From Legionella fallonii LLAP-10 (GTDB lineage Bacteria; Pseudomonadota; Gammaproteobacteria; Legionellales; Legionellaceae), in the NCBI RefSeq assembly GCF_000953135.1, contig NZ_LN614827.1, forward strand, positions 525,001 through 589,000: a DNA stretch of 64,000 nucleotides, given 5' to 3'. Shown in pieces: positions 37,979 to 46,971 of the stretch. A program made the translations under genes and the position numbers. Position 1 is the stretch's first letter. Every line of letters starts with the position of its first letter. The notes beneath the pieces are model-generated. The model was not told the origin of the DNA. It saw only the letters and a program-made list of their open reading frames with translations, and made no database searches.

Positions 37979-39178
37979 TCAAATCATGCTGCACCATTGT
38001 ATCGCTTTCTTATCAGTTACCGCATCAACCTGCCGCTTGAACTCTTTTGCTTTGCTTATGCATTCGTTGATGATTTCTTTTATCTTATTTGTATAATCTT
38101 GTAATGCCCCTGCATTTGTCGGTAAAGGAACACACAGTATGTGTCTTTGTGCTTTCTGATAATAGCGATTATCATCACAAAATTGATTTATCTCCTGGAA
38201 CATCTCACCGGGTAATTTGCTGCATTCTTGCTCTATTCCATTTTCTTCATGCACACTCGAACTATGGTGTGACTTCACATGAAAAAAACGAAATAAAGGA
38301 TTGATTTCTGGGGTTTTCAGCAGGCGAGACAGTTGGGTTTTTCGGATTTTAAAAGCCACTTCCGCCAGGTCTTTTGTGGTTACTTTGGATTTTAAAAAAT
38401 CAGGCAGTAAGGCAATAATTCGCTTTTTAACCTCCTCGTTTTGGCTTGCAATCACAATACTATGCAAGCTGGGGCAATTATTGAATGCTGTTTTATCAAT
38501 AAAAACAATCTCCTCTGGGAGGGTGATTGTCTGCAAACTGCTACAACCTTTAAATGCCCACATATCAACAGTAACAACTCCTTTTGGAATTGTGAGGTTT
38601 AGTAATCCACTGCACCCCAAAAATGTACAATACCCAATATAGGTAACTCCGTCTGGAATGGTGATGTTTTGCAATCCACTGCATCCCGCAAATAAAAAGT
38701 GGCGAAAAGAAGTTACCCCTGGCGCAATAGTTATTGTTTGCAATCCACTGCAATCCTCAAATACACTGCTTCGAATAGAGGTTACTCCTGAGGGGATGGT
38801 GATGCTCTGTACCCTACTGCAACCAAAAAATGCGTCGCCGTCAATAGTGGTTACTCCTGGTTGAATAGTTATTACCTCCAATCCGCTGCAATTGCCAAAT
38901 GCACGAAATCCAATAAAGGTAACTCCTTCGGAAATGACGAGGTGTTTTAATTTACTACACTTATAAAATGCATATTCTCCTATCGTAATAATCTCTTTGG
39001 GAATAATGATGCGCTGTAATACACTACAACCCTCAAATGCATTATCTCCGATTGAGGTAACTCCTGCTGGAAAATCAAAAGAGCCATCTTCTTTGATATC
39101 CCTATTAGTCACCTTAAGTAGCGTCTTGCCATCGTCACTTAATTTCATTCGCCCATACTCCTTTACATATTTTGACAA
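37979..39178 (-). CDS. BspA-type leucine-rich repeat protein ending in CaaX-like CSMI
   Basis: 399 residues. Residues about 45-250 are nine to ten LRR_5 (BspA/TpLRR) repeats of 22-24 residues with the pattern CSGLQTITIAPGVTSIxxxAFxGC. The last 150 residues are helical and charged. The final four residues are Cys-Ser-Met-Ile, a plausible CaaX prenylation box. Known Legionella effectors are lipidated by host enzymes this way. There is no signal peptide. Effector role inferred. Confidence 0.8.
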   Translation of the reverse strand: MSKYVKEYGRMKLSDDGKTLLKVTNRDIKEDGSFDFPAGVTSIGDNAFEGCSVLQRIIIPKEIITIGEYAFYKCSKLKHLVISEGVTFIGFRAFGNCSGLEVITIQPGVTTIDGDAFFGCSRVQSITIPSGVTSIRSSVFEDCSGLQTITIAPGVTSFRHFLFAGCSGLQNITIPDGVTYIGYCTFLGCSGLLNLTIPKGVVTVDMWAFKGCSSLQTITLPEEIVFIDKTAFNNCPSLHSIVIASQNEEVKKRIIALLPDFLKSKVTTKDLAEVAFKIRKTQLSRLLKTPEINPLFRFFHVKSHHSSSVHEENGIEQECSKLPGEMFQEINQFCDDNRYYQKAQRHILCVPLPTNAGALQDYTNKIKEIINECISKAKEFKRQVDAVTDKKAIQWCSMI

Positions 39179-39208
39179 CCTATGTGAAAGCTTATAATAA
39201 TTTTGTCC

Positions 39209-40042
39209 GGCTCCGTTGCAAAAAATATTAAGCGAACGAAATCTTAAGTTTTGGACAGATTTCAGCTATATAGACCGAATTGTTCATTGATAAAGGATAC
39301 TTCCGTACGGGTACCATACATCCACATGTTGAACTGCCCTTTTTTAAACATACGCATAATTTCAAATCCTTTAATCGTTGCATAGGCAGTTTTCATGGAC
39401 TGAAACCCTCTAACAGGCTTTATAAGTCGCTTGAGTTTTCCGTGATCTGCTTCCAGCCTGTTATTACGATACTTTATTTGTAAATGCTCCACATGTTCTG
39501 AAAGAACACCTTCTCCTTTTAACTCTTTAATGGCTTGCCCATACGCTGGATTTTTATCGGTATTAATAACACCAATATCGCACGTGGGATTGCTCTTTAT
39601 CATTTTCTTCAAGAATCGTTTAGCGGCAATTGCATTGCGTCTGTGAGAGAGATAAAAATCAATAGTATTCCCCCGCTCATCAATGGCTCGATACCGGTAC
39701 TTCCATTCGCCTTTTATCTTGATATAGGTCTCATCCAAATGCCAACGTCTGGAATAACGCTTTTTGTACCACTCAAGCCGTTTTTTAATTTCCGGCGCAT
39801 AGTGTTGAACCCAGCGATAAATGGTGGTGTGAGCCAGCTCAAGACCACGCTCACCCATCATTTCTTCTAAGTCCCTGTAGCTAATACCGTATTTACAATA
39901 CCAGCGTACACATTGTAGGATCAATTCTCCCTGGAAATGACGCCATTTAAATGCAGCAGGTTTTGTGGAGCGCATGGGATTACCATATTCTTAGCTAAAA
40001 GTAGATTAATTATAAACCATGGCTCGTTTTTGCAACGGAGCC
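39209..40042. mobile_element. IS6-family insertion sequence (834 bp)
   Basis: The ends GGCTCCGTTGCAAAAA (39209) and its inverted copy TTTTTGCAACGGAGCC (40027-40042) bound one transposase gene. The flanking 8 bases differ, so there is no target duplication. This fits replicative movement with later recombination. Its right end abuts the duplicated toxin-antitoxin segment. Confidence 0.92.
39262..39975 (-). CDS. IS6-family transposase (IS240/IS26 type)
   Basis: 237 residues, complete. N-terminal region FKWRHFQGELILQCVRWYCKYGISYRDLEEMM with helix-turn-helix. The DDE catalytic core has Asp in WHLDETYIKIKG, Asp in INTDKNPAYG and Glu in LEADHGKLKRL. Intact motifs suggest it may still be active. 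Confidence 0.95.
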   Translation of the reverse strand: MRSTKPAAFKWRHFQGELILQCVRWYCKYGISYRDLEEMMGERGLELAHTTIYRWVQHYAPEIKKRLEWYKKRYSRRWHLDETYIKIKGEWKYRYRAIDERGNTIDFYLSHRRNAIAAKRFLKKMIKSNPTCDIGVINTDKNPAYGQAIKELKGEGVLSEHVEHLQIKYRNNRLEADHGKLKRLIKPVRGFQSMKTAYATIKGFEIMRMFKKGQFNMWMYGTRTEVSFINEQFGLYS

Positions 40043-40164
40043 ATATTTCTTCTAATGAAGAAAAAGCTTTTAAAATTGTTGCTAAATCTTTGTTAGCTTA
40101 TTCTGATGTAGAAATTGATAAGCTGATAGAAGAGGGGGCATTAGTGGGGGTTGAAAATGAGTAA
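40043..40164 (+). pseudogene. RelE/HigB toxin 3' fragment (duplicate of 27882-28003)
   Basis: The last 40 codons of the toxin at 27631 (SSNEEKAFKIVAKSLLAYSD...), cut off by the right end of the IS6 element. The promoter, the operator palindrome and the catalytic part are missing. Confidence 0.9.
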
Positions 40165-40450
40165 AATTATTGATGCTATGTTAGAAACAGCCAGAGATCT
40201 TCGATTAGATGCAATTACTATTAAAGAAATAGAAATGCTTAACTTAAGTGAAGTTAAAGAACTTGAGGCACAAGAAATAAAGAAAATGCGAATTAAAGAA
40301 AAAGTTAGCCAAGCTGTAATGGCTAAAATATTGAATGTTACTCCATCTACCTATCAAAAGTGGGAAAGAGGAGAGGTGCACCCCAAAGGAGCCAATCTTA
40401 AACTACTGCGTTTAGCTCATGATCATGGAATTCAATATATTTTATCTTAG
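40157..40450 (+). CDS. HigA-like antitoxin, second copy
   Basis: Protein identical to that of 27996-28289. It is complete but lacks its native promoter and operator, so it depends on read-through from the IS or is silent. If expressed, it could buffer the intact toxin at 27631. Confidence 0.85.
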   Translation: MSKIIDAMLETARDLRLDAITIKEIEMLNLSEVKELEAQEIKKMRIKEKVSQAVMAKILNVTPSTYQKWERGEVHPKGANLKLLRLAHDHGIQYILS

Positions 40451-40572
40451 ATGGCGGTCGAATTGTTATTGACTCGAACGGCCTGTTAAGTCCGATTAAT
40501 AGTATTTGAAGTAGTAGAGTTTAGCGAGGTCTAGACTAACCCCCTAATGTACAACAAAAAAAGGTATGGTTG

Positions 40573-40791
40573 ATGGATAGAACTAATAATGATCCACTGC
40601 ACGGTATTACCCTAGAAGTTATCTTAAATAGTTTGTTGATTTGTTATGGCTGGGAAGGCTTGGCGGAAAGAGTCAAGATTAACTGTTTCTCTTCCAATCC
40701 CAGCATCAAATCAAGCCTTAAATTCTTGCGCAAAACACCATGGGCAAGGACTGAAATTGAAACCCTTTATCTTGCTTCCCTTAAAAAGTAA
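40573..40791 (+). CDS. VF530 family DNA-binding protein (DUF2132)
   Basis: 72 residues from ATG 40573. Strong match to the VF530 family: [34 protein letters not shown] then [18 protein letters not shown]. Small conserved proteins of this family are proposed to bind DNA. It looks like a core-genome gene and precedes the S4 gene by 39 bases, probably as an operon. Confidence 0.9.
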   Translation: MDRTNNDPLHGITLEVILNSLLICYGWEGLAERVKINCFSSNPSIKSSLKFLRKTPWARTEIETLYLASLKK

Positions 40792-40830
40792 AGATTGCAA
40801 AAACTCATAATTACTGGAGTAATAAATAAT

Positions 40831-41049
40831 ATGAAAGATGTTTTCATTAATAAAGATCATGTTGAACTCTTTAAAATTCTCAAATTTGAAGGTATCGCCT
40901 CGAGTGGAGCAGAAGCTAAGGAAATGATAGCTGCTGGCACTGTATTGGTAAACGGCGTAATAGAAAAGCAGAAAAGAAAAAAGATGGTTTCAGGAGATAC
41001 GATTGAATTGAAAGGTGAGATCTTTCGGCTAAAGTTGAGTGCCAATTAA
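40831..41049 (+). CDS. S4-domain RNA-binding protein (YbcJ-like)
   Basis: 72 residues from ATG 40831, preceded by GGAG; the TTG at 40795 is less likely. The whole protein is an S4 domain: VELFKILKFEGIASSGAEAKEMIAAGTVLVNGVIEKQKRKKMVSGDTIEL. Size and sequence fit YbcJ, a small S4 protein that probably binds structured RNA or ribosomes. Confidence 0.9.
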   Translation: MKDVFINKDHVELFKILKFEGIASSGAEAKEMIAAGTVLVNGVIEKQKRKKMVSGDTIELKGEIFRLKLSAN

Positions 41050-41252
41050 CATTTTTATACACTCAGTCCCTAGTAATATGGGTGAAAATCAAAAAGGATT
41101 ACAGCCGTATCTGGAGACATGCATAGCATTAATCGAGTTAATTTCGCACTGCTGTATTTGTTTGGATATGATTTTATGCCGAGGTTCACCAAAATAAACA
41201 GAAAAGCCTTTAAAAAGCCAAGCGAATACAGTAATTTTTAATAAAACCCTCT

Positions 41253-41849
41253 AAAAAAATAAGCCAACAATTAATTATTGATGAATGGGATAATATCTTA
41301 AGAATTATCGCATCCATTGCAATGAAAGAAACCTCACAAAGTACGGTGATAAGAAAACTATCCTCTTATACCAAAACAAACTCTACTCTGAAGGCGTTGA
41401 TAGAGTTTGATAAGATTATTATGAGCATTTATATGCTTAAATATATTGATGATGTTGAAATGAGACGTTGTGTTCACCGTGCATTAAATAGGGGTGAAGC
41501 ATTTCATCAGTTACGTTCAGCCATACTCAAAATCAGTGGCAAGCAATTGTTAGGAAAAACTGACAAAATGCTGGAAATTAATAATCAGCGCAATAAAATC
41601 TTGGCTTGTTGCATGATTTATTACAATACTGCTTTATTATCAGCTCTTTTAGAGCAGGCTAAACAACGTGGTGATGAGGCATTATGCAATGAAATTAAAC
41701 GATTATCACCGGTTGCTTGGCAACATTTTAATATGCTTGGGACATTTACATTTTGCAAATCAGAAAAACTTATTAATATTCATGAGGTTGCGAAATTACT
41801 GTTAGAGGATGAAACCATCAATGTTCGCTTTATAAGCCTTGCTGAATAA
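41253..41849 (+). pseudogene. Tn3 transposase C-terminal fragment
   Basis: Open without a start from about 41253: QQLIIDEWDNILRIIASI ... YIDDVEMRRCVHRALNRGEAFHQLRSAI ... LSPVAWQHFNMLGTFTF. These are the conserved last 200 residues of Tn3 TnpA (NRGE.fH.LR and the VAWQH end). The first ~800 residues are absent. It differs in sequence from the other two Tn3 fragments here, so at least three Tn3-family elements have visited. Confidence 0.88.
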
Positions 41850-41903
41850 GGGTTGTAGAAGGTGATGCTGGTAAACCAGCGCTATATGGAATTAACCCCT
41901 GTA

Positions 41904-42133
41904 AGGCCTAACGCTCCGGAACTTGCGCCGTGATGCAAAAACCCCAAAGAAATTGGGTTGATAATTGACTAACAGTATATATAACTCAATTAAGTTTATC
42001 GAAACTCGTTTTATGCATAAAAAAATTTAAAATCATCTGATTGCCCCTCTAAAGTTGTTTCAATAAAGTAAAATAAGTAATAAATTTTATCTGTATTTTT
42101 GCATCACAGCGCAAGTTCCGGAGCGTAAGGCCT
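41904..42133. mobile_element. 230-bp MITE with 38-bp inverted repeats
   Basis: The ends 41904-41941 and 42096-42133 are inverted copies with about three mismatches (AGGCCTAACGCTCCGGAACT...). No coding content. Another single end of the same family is at 28429-28466. Confidence 0.85.
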
Positions 42134-42308
42134 GGTAGGCTGATGGGCACGGCATCGTCATGTATGGACCCAAAAAATAGTTAAACATCTTAAAATATGA
42201 TATTTTTGGTTTTGGTTCTCGTAGACCAATGGTTATATGCGGAGAGATAAATTCATTGAAGTCAGATTGCAATAATTCAGTAGGGATCCAGTTGTAGCGC
42301 GGCTTCAT
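42087..42308 (-). CDS. Hypothetical ORF with its end supplied by a MITE
   Basis: 73 residues; the first ~57 (MKPRYNWIPTELLQSDFNEF ... YFLGPYMTMPCPSAYQ) lie outside the MITE and the last 16 are read from its right end. Not recognised. If the gene is real, its natural C-terminus has been replaced. Confidence 0.3.
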   Translation of the reverse strand: MKPRYNWIPTELLQSDFNEFISPHITIGLREPKPKISYFKMFNYFLGPYMTMPCPSAYQALRSGTCAVMQKYR

Positions 42309-42482
42309 CCAGGAGACTCTCCAATTCTATTAACTTTGAACCGGCAACACTATACGGCAACAAAACCTTATAAATACTGACTTGAAAGAAAATTAAAAAC
42401 TAGCAACGAGGTGTACCTTTGCAAGGGGCGTGAATGGTTACTATAGTTAAGTCATAACTAATGAAGAATATTGAAGTGAACT

Positions 42483-45400
42483 ATGGAACAAAACTATCAT
42501 CCCTCCCTTTCAGAAGCAGTATCCGCGTTGAAAAAAGATGATATCGTGACGGCAAGCAATGTACTAGAACGATTTCTCAATGATTCAGATTTAACCCTTA
42601 AGGCGCAAGCTAACAATTTTATGGGTTTGATTTATTTGAATAAACAAGAATATCCCAATGCAATTTTTTGTTTTGAAACAGCGAGCAGTATTAGCGATTA
42701 CTATGTGTATTGGATGAATTTAGCGGTAGCCCAAATGCGGCACAATGATTTTCCCAATGCAAAGAATAATTTCCACAAGGCAGTCCAATATGCTCAAGAG
42801 CAAAATTCAAACAAACTATCGAAAATGAGATTCAGCTATGCAGGATTATTATTTGACATTAATGAATTTGAACCTGCCCTAGAGCAACTTAATATACTGT
42901 GGGAAAGCTATTTATTTTATAAAGTAACCGATTCGACGTTTCTCTATATCCGAGAGATGCCATTTTTTGAGGATTTTCTTAATGCCTCAGAAGAAATCAT
43001 GATGCATTTGTTAGGCAAATTTGATTACAAAAAATGGTTGGATATATTACACGATGGAGTCGATGAAAGTGGTAAAAAAGAAGTATTAGAATTGAAAAAA
43101 AAGCTAATGCAGCATGATAACTATAATTCAACGCAATCGTTTGAGATCCCTCTGCCAATCGAGCCCAGGTTAAAACCGTTCAAAGGATTTATAGAAGATA
43201 TTTTTGAAAGAGATGGAATAAAAGTTCTAGTATGCAGATGTGTGCAAGGAAGATTACAGCAGGGTGATTCGCTGACTTTCAAAAATCAAGCAGGTCAACT
43301 GACAGACACAAAATGTATTAAGATAGAAAGCATGCATAATGACATACGCCAACTTCAACTCGATTTTAGTTTGTTAGCAATAGTTTACTTAGAAGGTATT
43401 GATGCAATGGATGTTAGAAGAGGTGATTGGATTTTATTCCGTACCCAATTTCTCCAGGATTCTGATGAATACGTAGAATGCTCAGCTCATTCTAGTGCAT
43501 GGATTGAAAAAATAGGCGACGCCAATCAATCGACAGCTTTACTTTATTCAGTCGACACACCTAAAAAATTAAAGGAATTATTGCCATTTTTATCAAAAAA
43601 TTATTGGATTATGGATAAGGCCATAATAAAAAAGCAGCTTGTTCAACAAGATGAGGACGGCTGGAGTGCCTTAATGTCGGCAGCACGCTATCAACCGGAG
43701 GCAGCCAAGGAGCTTCTGAGGTTTTTAAGTGAACATCATGAATTTCTGGGTAGAGACCTCCTCAAAGAGGTGCTTGTTCAAGAAAACAGTATAGGTAATA
43801 ACACTTTAATGTTGGCGGTAGGTGATCAGCTTGAGGCAGCCAAGGAGCTTCTGAGGTTTTTAAGTGAGCATCATGAATTTTTGGGTCAAGACCTCCTAAA
43901 GCAGGTACTTGTTCAACAAGACGAGGGCGGCTGGAGTGCCTTAATGTCGGCAGCACGCTATCAACCAGCGGCAGTTAAAGAGCTTCTGAGGTTTTTAAGT
44001 GAACATCATGAATTTCTGGGTAGAGACCTCTTGAAAGAGGTGCTTGTTCAAAAAAAAGAGGACGGCTGGAGTGCCTTAATGTTGGCAGCACTCTATCAAC
44101 CGGAGGCAGCCAAGGAGCTTCTGAGGTTTTTAAGTAAACATCATGAATTTCTGGGTAGAGACCTCCTCAAAGAGGTACTTGTTCAACAAGATGAGGACGG
44201 CTGGAGTGCCTTAATGTCGGCAGCACGCTATCAACCGGAGGCAGCCAAGGAGCTTCTGAGGTTTTTAAGTGAACATCATGAATTTCTGGGTAGAGACCTC
44301 CTCAAAGAGGTGCTTGTTCAAGAAAACAGTATAGGTAATAACGCTTTGATGTTGGCGGTAGGTGATCAGCTTGAGGCAGCCAAGGAGCTTCTGAGGTTTT
44401 TAAGTGAGCATCATGAATTTCTGGGTAGAGACCTCCTCAAAGAGGTACTTGTTCAACAAGATGAGGACGGCTGGAGTGCCTTAATGTCGGCAGCACGCTA
44501 TCAACCGGCGGCAGCCAAAGTGCTTCTGAGGTTTTTAAGTGAACATCATGAATTTCTGGGTAGAGACCTCTTCAACGAGGTGCTTGTTCAAAAAAAAGGG
44601 GACGGCTGGAGTGCCTTAATGTTGGCAGCACGCTATCAACCGGAGGCAGCTAAAGCCTTTCTAGAGTTTTTAATCGTGCATCATGAGTTTCTGGGTAGAG
44701 ACCTCCTCAAGGAGGTACTTGTTCAAGAAAAAGAGGACGGCTGGGGTGCCTTAATGTTGGCAGCACGCTATCAACCGGAGGCAGCTAAAGCCTTTCTAGA
44801 GTTTTTAATCGTGCATCATGAGTTTCTGGGTAGAGACCTCCTCAAAGAGGTGCTTGTTCAAAAAAACAGTATAGGTAATAACGTTTTGATGTTGGCGGTA
44901 GACGATCAGCTTGAGGCAGCCAAGGAGCTTCTGAGGTTTTTAAGTGAGCATCATGAATTTTTGGGCCAAGACCTCCTAAAGAAGGTACTTCTTCAACAAG
45001 ATGAGGGCGGCTGGAGTGCCTTAATTTCGGCAGCACGCTATCAACCGGAGGCAGCCAAGGAGCTTTTGAGGTTTTTAAGTAAACATCATGAATTTCTGGG
45101 TAGAGACCTCCTCAAAGAGGTGCTTGTTCAAAAAAACAGTATAGGTAATAACGTTTTGATGTTGGCAGTAGACGATCAGCTTGAGGCAGCCAAGGAGCTT
45201 CTGAGGTTTTTAAGTGAGCATCATGAATTTTTGGGCCAAGACCTCCTAAAAAAGGTACTTCTTCAACAAGATGAGGGCGGCTGGAGTGCCTTAATGTCGG
45301 CAGCACGCTATCAACCGGAGGCAGCCAAGGAGCTTCTGAGGTTTTTAAGTAAACATCATGAATTTCTGGGTAGAGACCTCCTTAAAGAGGTGCTTGTTCA

Positions 45401-46640
45401 AAAAAACAGTATAGGTAATAACGTTTTGATGTTGGCGGTAGACGATCAGCTTGAGGCAGCTAAGGAGCTTCTGAGGTTTTTAAGTGAGCATCATGAATTT
45501 TTGGGCCAAGACCTCCTAAAGAAGGTACTTCTTCAACAAGATGAGGGCGGCTGGAGTGCCTTAATGTCGGCAGCACGCTATCAACCGGAGGCAGCCAAAG
45601 AGCTTCTGAGGTTTTTAAGTGAACATCATGAATTTTTGAGCCAAGACCTCCTAAAGAAGGTACTTGTTCAACAAGGTGAGGGCGGCTGGAGTGCCTTAAT
45701 GTCGGCAGTACGCTATCAACCGGCGGCAGCCAAAGAGCTTCTGAGGTTTTTAAGTGAGCATCATGAATTTTTGGGCCAAGACCTCCTAAAAAAGGTACTT
45801 CTTCAACAAGATGAGGGTGGCTGGAGTGCCTTAATGTCGGCAGCACGCTATCAACCGGAGGCAGCCAAGGAGCTTCTGAGGTTTTTAAGTAAACATCATG
45901 AATTTCTGGGTAGAGACCTCCTCAAAGAGGTGCTTGTTCAAGAAAACAGTATAGGTAATAACGCTTTGATGTTGGCGGTAGACGATCAGCTTGAGGCAGC
46001 CAAGGAGCTTCTGAGGTTTTTAAGTGAGCATCATGAATTTTTGAGTCAAGACCTCCTAAAGAAAGTACTTCTTCAACAAGATGAGGGCGGCTGGAGTGCC
46101 TTAATGTCGGCAGTACGCTATCAACCGGCGGCAGCCAAAGAGCTTCTGAAGTTTTTAAGTGAACATCATGAATTTCTGGGTAGAGACCTCTTCAAAGAGG
46201 TGTTTGTTCAAAAAAAAGAGGACGGCTGGAGTGCCTTAATGTTGGCAGCACGCTATCAACCGGAGGCAGCTAAAGCCTTTCTAGAGTTTTTAATCGTGCA
46301 TCATGAGTTTCTGGGTAGAGACCTCCTCAAGGAGGTGCTTGTTCAAAAAAACAGTATAGGTAATAACGCTTTGATGTTGGCGGTAGACGATCAGCTTGAG
46401 GCAGCCAAGGAGCTTTTGATGTTTTTAAGTGAGCATCATGAATTTCTGGGTAAAGAAGCCTTAAAAGAAGTGCTTATTCAAAGAAACAATGAGGATTGGA
46501 ATGCCTTAATGTTGGCTACGCAATATCAGCCGGAAGTAGCTAGGGCCTTTCTAGAATTTTTAAGAAAGCACCATGAGTTTTTGGGTAAAGAGACTCTAAA
46601 TGACTTGGGACTAAAGGCCATGGGTTTTGCCGACATTTGA
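42483..46640 (+). CDS. TPR / EF-Tu-domain-2-like / 22 x 45-residue repeat protein (candidate effector)
   Basis: 1385 residues. Residues 1-200 are TPR-like helical pairs (NNFMGLIYLNKQEYPNAIFCFETA, YWMNLAVAQMRHNDFPNAKNNFHKA). Residues about 230-325 resemble the beta-barrel domain 2 of translation GTPases (FKGFIEDIFERDGIKVLVCRCVQGRLQQGDSL ... IDAMDVRRGDWILF), with no G domain. From about 385 to the end are 22 copies of a 45-residue ankyrin-like unit (GWSALMSAARYQPEAAKELL then RFLSEHHEFLGRDLLKEVLVQ). Several copies are nearly identical in DNA, and a 270-bp two-unit block is repeated in the middle. No signal peptide. Function unknown; a solenoid scaffold is likely. Confidence 0.88.
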   Translation: MEQNYHPSLSEAVSALKKDDIVTASNVLERFLNDSDLTLKAQANNFMGLIYLNKQEYPNAIFCFETASSISDYYVYWMNLAVAQMRHNDFPNAKNNFHKAVQYAQEQNSNKLSKMRFSYAGLLFDINEFEPALEQLNILWESYLFYKVTDSTFLYIREMPFFEDFLNASEEIMMHLLGKFDYKKWLDILHDGVDESGKKEVLELKKKLMQHDNYNSTQSFEIPLPIEPRLKPFKGFIEDIFERDGIKVLVCRCVQGRLQQGDSLTFKNQAGQLTDTKCIKIESMHNDIRQLQLDFSLLAIVYLEGIDAMDVRRGDWILFRTQFLQDSDEYVECSAHSSAWIEKIGDANQSTALLYSVDTPKKLKELLPFLSKNYWIMDKAIIKKQLVQQDEDGWSALMSAARYQPEAAKELLRFLSEHHEFLGRDLLKEVLVQENSIGNNTLMLAVGDQLEAAKELLRFLSEHHEFLGQDLLKQVLVQQDEGGWSALMSAARYQPAAVKELLRFLSEHHEFLGRDLLKEVLVQKKEDGWSALMLAALYQPEAAKELLRFLSKHHEFLGRDLLKEVLVQQDEDGWSALMSAARYQPEAAKELLRFLSEHHEFLGRDLLKEVLVQENSIGNNALMLAVGDQLEAAKELLRFLSEHHEFLGRDLLKEVLVQQDEDGWSALMSAARYQPAAAKVLLRFLSEHHEFLGRDLFNEVLVQKKGDGWSALMLAARYQPEAAKAFLEFLIVHHEFLGRDLLKEVLVQEKEDGWGALMLAARYQPEAAKAFLEFLIVHHEFLGRDLLKEVLVQKNSIGNNVLMLAVDDQLEAAKELLRFLSEHHEFLGQDLLKKVLLQQDEGGWSALISAARYQPEAAKELLRFLSKHHEFLGRDLLKEVLVQKNSIGNNVLMLAVDDQLEAAKELLRFLSEHHEFLGQDLLKKVLLQQDEGGWSALMSAARYQPEAAKELLRFLSKHHEFLGRDLLKEVLVQKNSIGNNVLMLAVDDQLEAAKELLRFLSEHHEFLGQDLLKKVLLQQDEGGWSALMSAARYQPEAAKELLRFLSEHHEFLSQDLLKKVLVQQGEGGWSALMSAVRYQPAAAKELLRFLSEHHEFLGQDLLKKVLLQQDEGGWSALMSAARYQPEAAKELLRFLSKHHEFLGRDLLKEVLVQENSIGNNALMLAVDDQLEAAKELLRFLSEHHEFLSQDLLKKVLLQQDEGGWSALMSAVRYQPAAAKELLKFLSEHHEFLGRDLFKEVFVQKKEDGWSALMLAARYQPEAAKAFLEFLIVHHEFLGRDLLKEVLVQKNSIGNNALMLAVDDQLEAAKELLMFLSEHHEFLGKEALKEVLIQRNNEDWNALMLATQYQPEVARAFLEFLRKHHEFLGKETLNDLGLKAMGFADI
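43640..46600 (+). repeat. 22 tandem 135-bp coding repeats
   Basis: Exact 135-bp period throughout. Two unit types alternate (GWSALMSAARYQP versus GNNALMLAVDDQL), giving a 270-bp higher-order repeat most clearly between about 44880 and 45600. The number of units probably varies between strains. Confidence 0.95.
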
Positions 46641-46761
46641 ACATCATTCGGTTTTACCGGCGCCGTCAACTTAACTTTTTATAACGTAAGAAAAGAGTGA
46701 TCTTGCCCTGATTTGTCGGACACCTAGCTAAGGGAGTAAACTCCTAAAGCAGAGGTGAATA

Positions 46762-46971
46762 ATGAACAATAATAAATCAGATCAAAAAGTAGCACGTAAA
46801 AAATATAGTCTTCAATTTAAAGATCAAGCGCTTGAGCGAGCGGTTAAAGATGGCATATCTCAGGTAGCGAAAGATCTTGGTATTAAAGAGTCCATGTTGT
46901 ACTACTGGAGATCCCAACAGAAGCAAGGTGGGGTTTTACCACATATCCAGCCCAAACTGGCAATGAGATAG
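46762..46971 (+). pseudogene. IS3-family orfA fragment
   Basis: 69 residues with the HTH_Tnp_1 pattern: RKKYSLQFKDQALERAVKDGISQVAKDLGIKESMLYYWR. It ends at the boundary with the Tn3 transposase fragment at 46972. orfB is absent. Confidence 0.75.

Larger units (their letters stand above)
40043..40499 (+). repeat. 457-bp duplication, copy 2
   Basis: Matches 27882-28338 with two mismatches (G/A in the antitoxin gene, T/C beyond it). Separation is 12,161 bases. Confidence 0.95.

Noticed and set aside
43762..45846. Several 64-residue and one 128-residue minus-strand ORFs
   Set aside because: They recur with the repeat period in the antisense frame of the 1385-residue gene.
43640..46600. Regular direct repeats that could suggest a CRISPR array or satellite
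   Set aside because: The 135-bp units are wholly coding, have no unique spacers, and keep one frame over 22 copies; it is a protein repeat.
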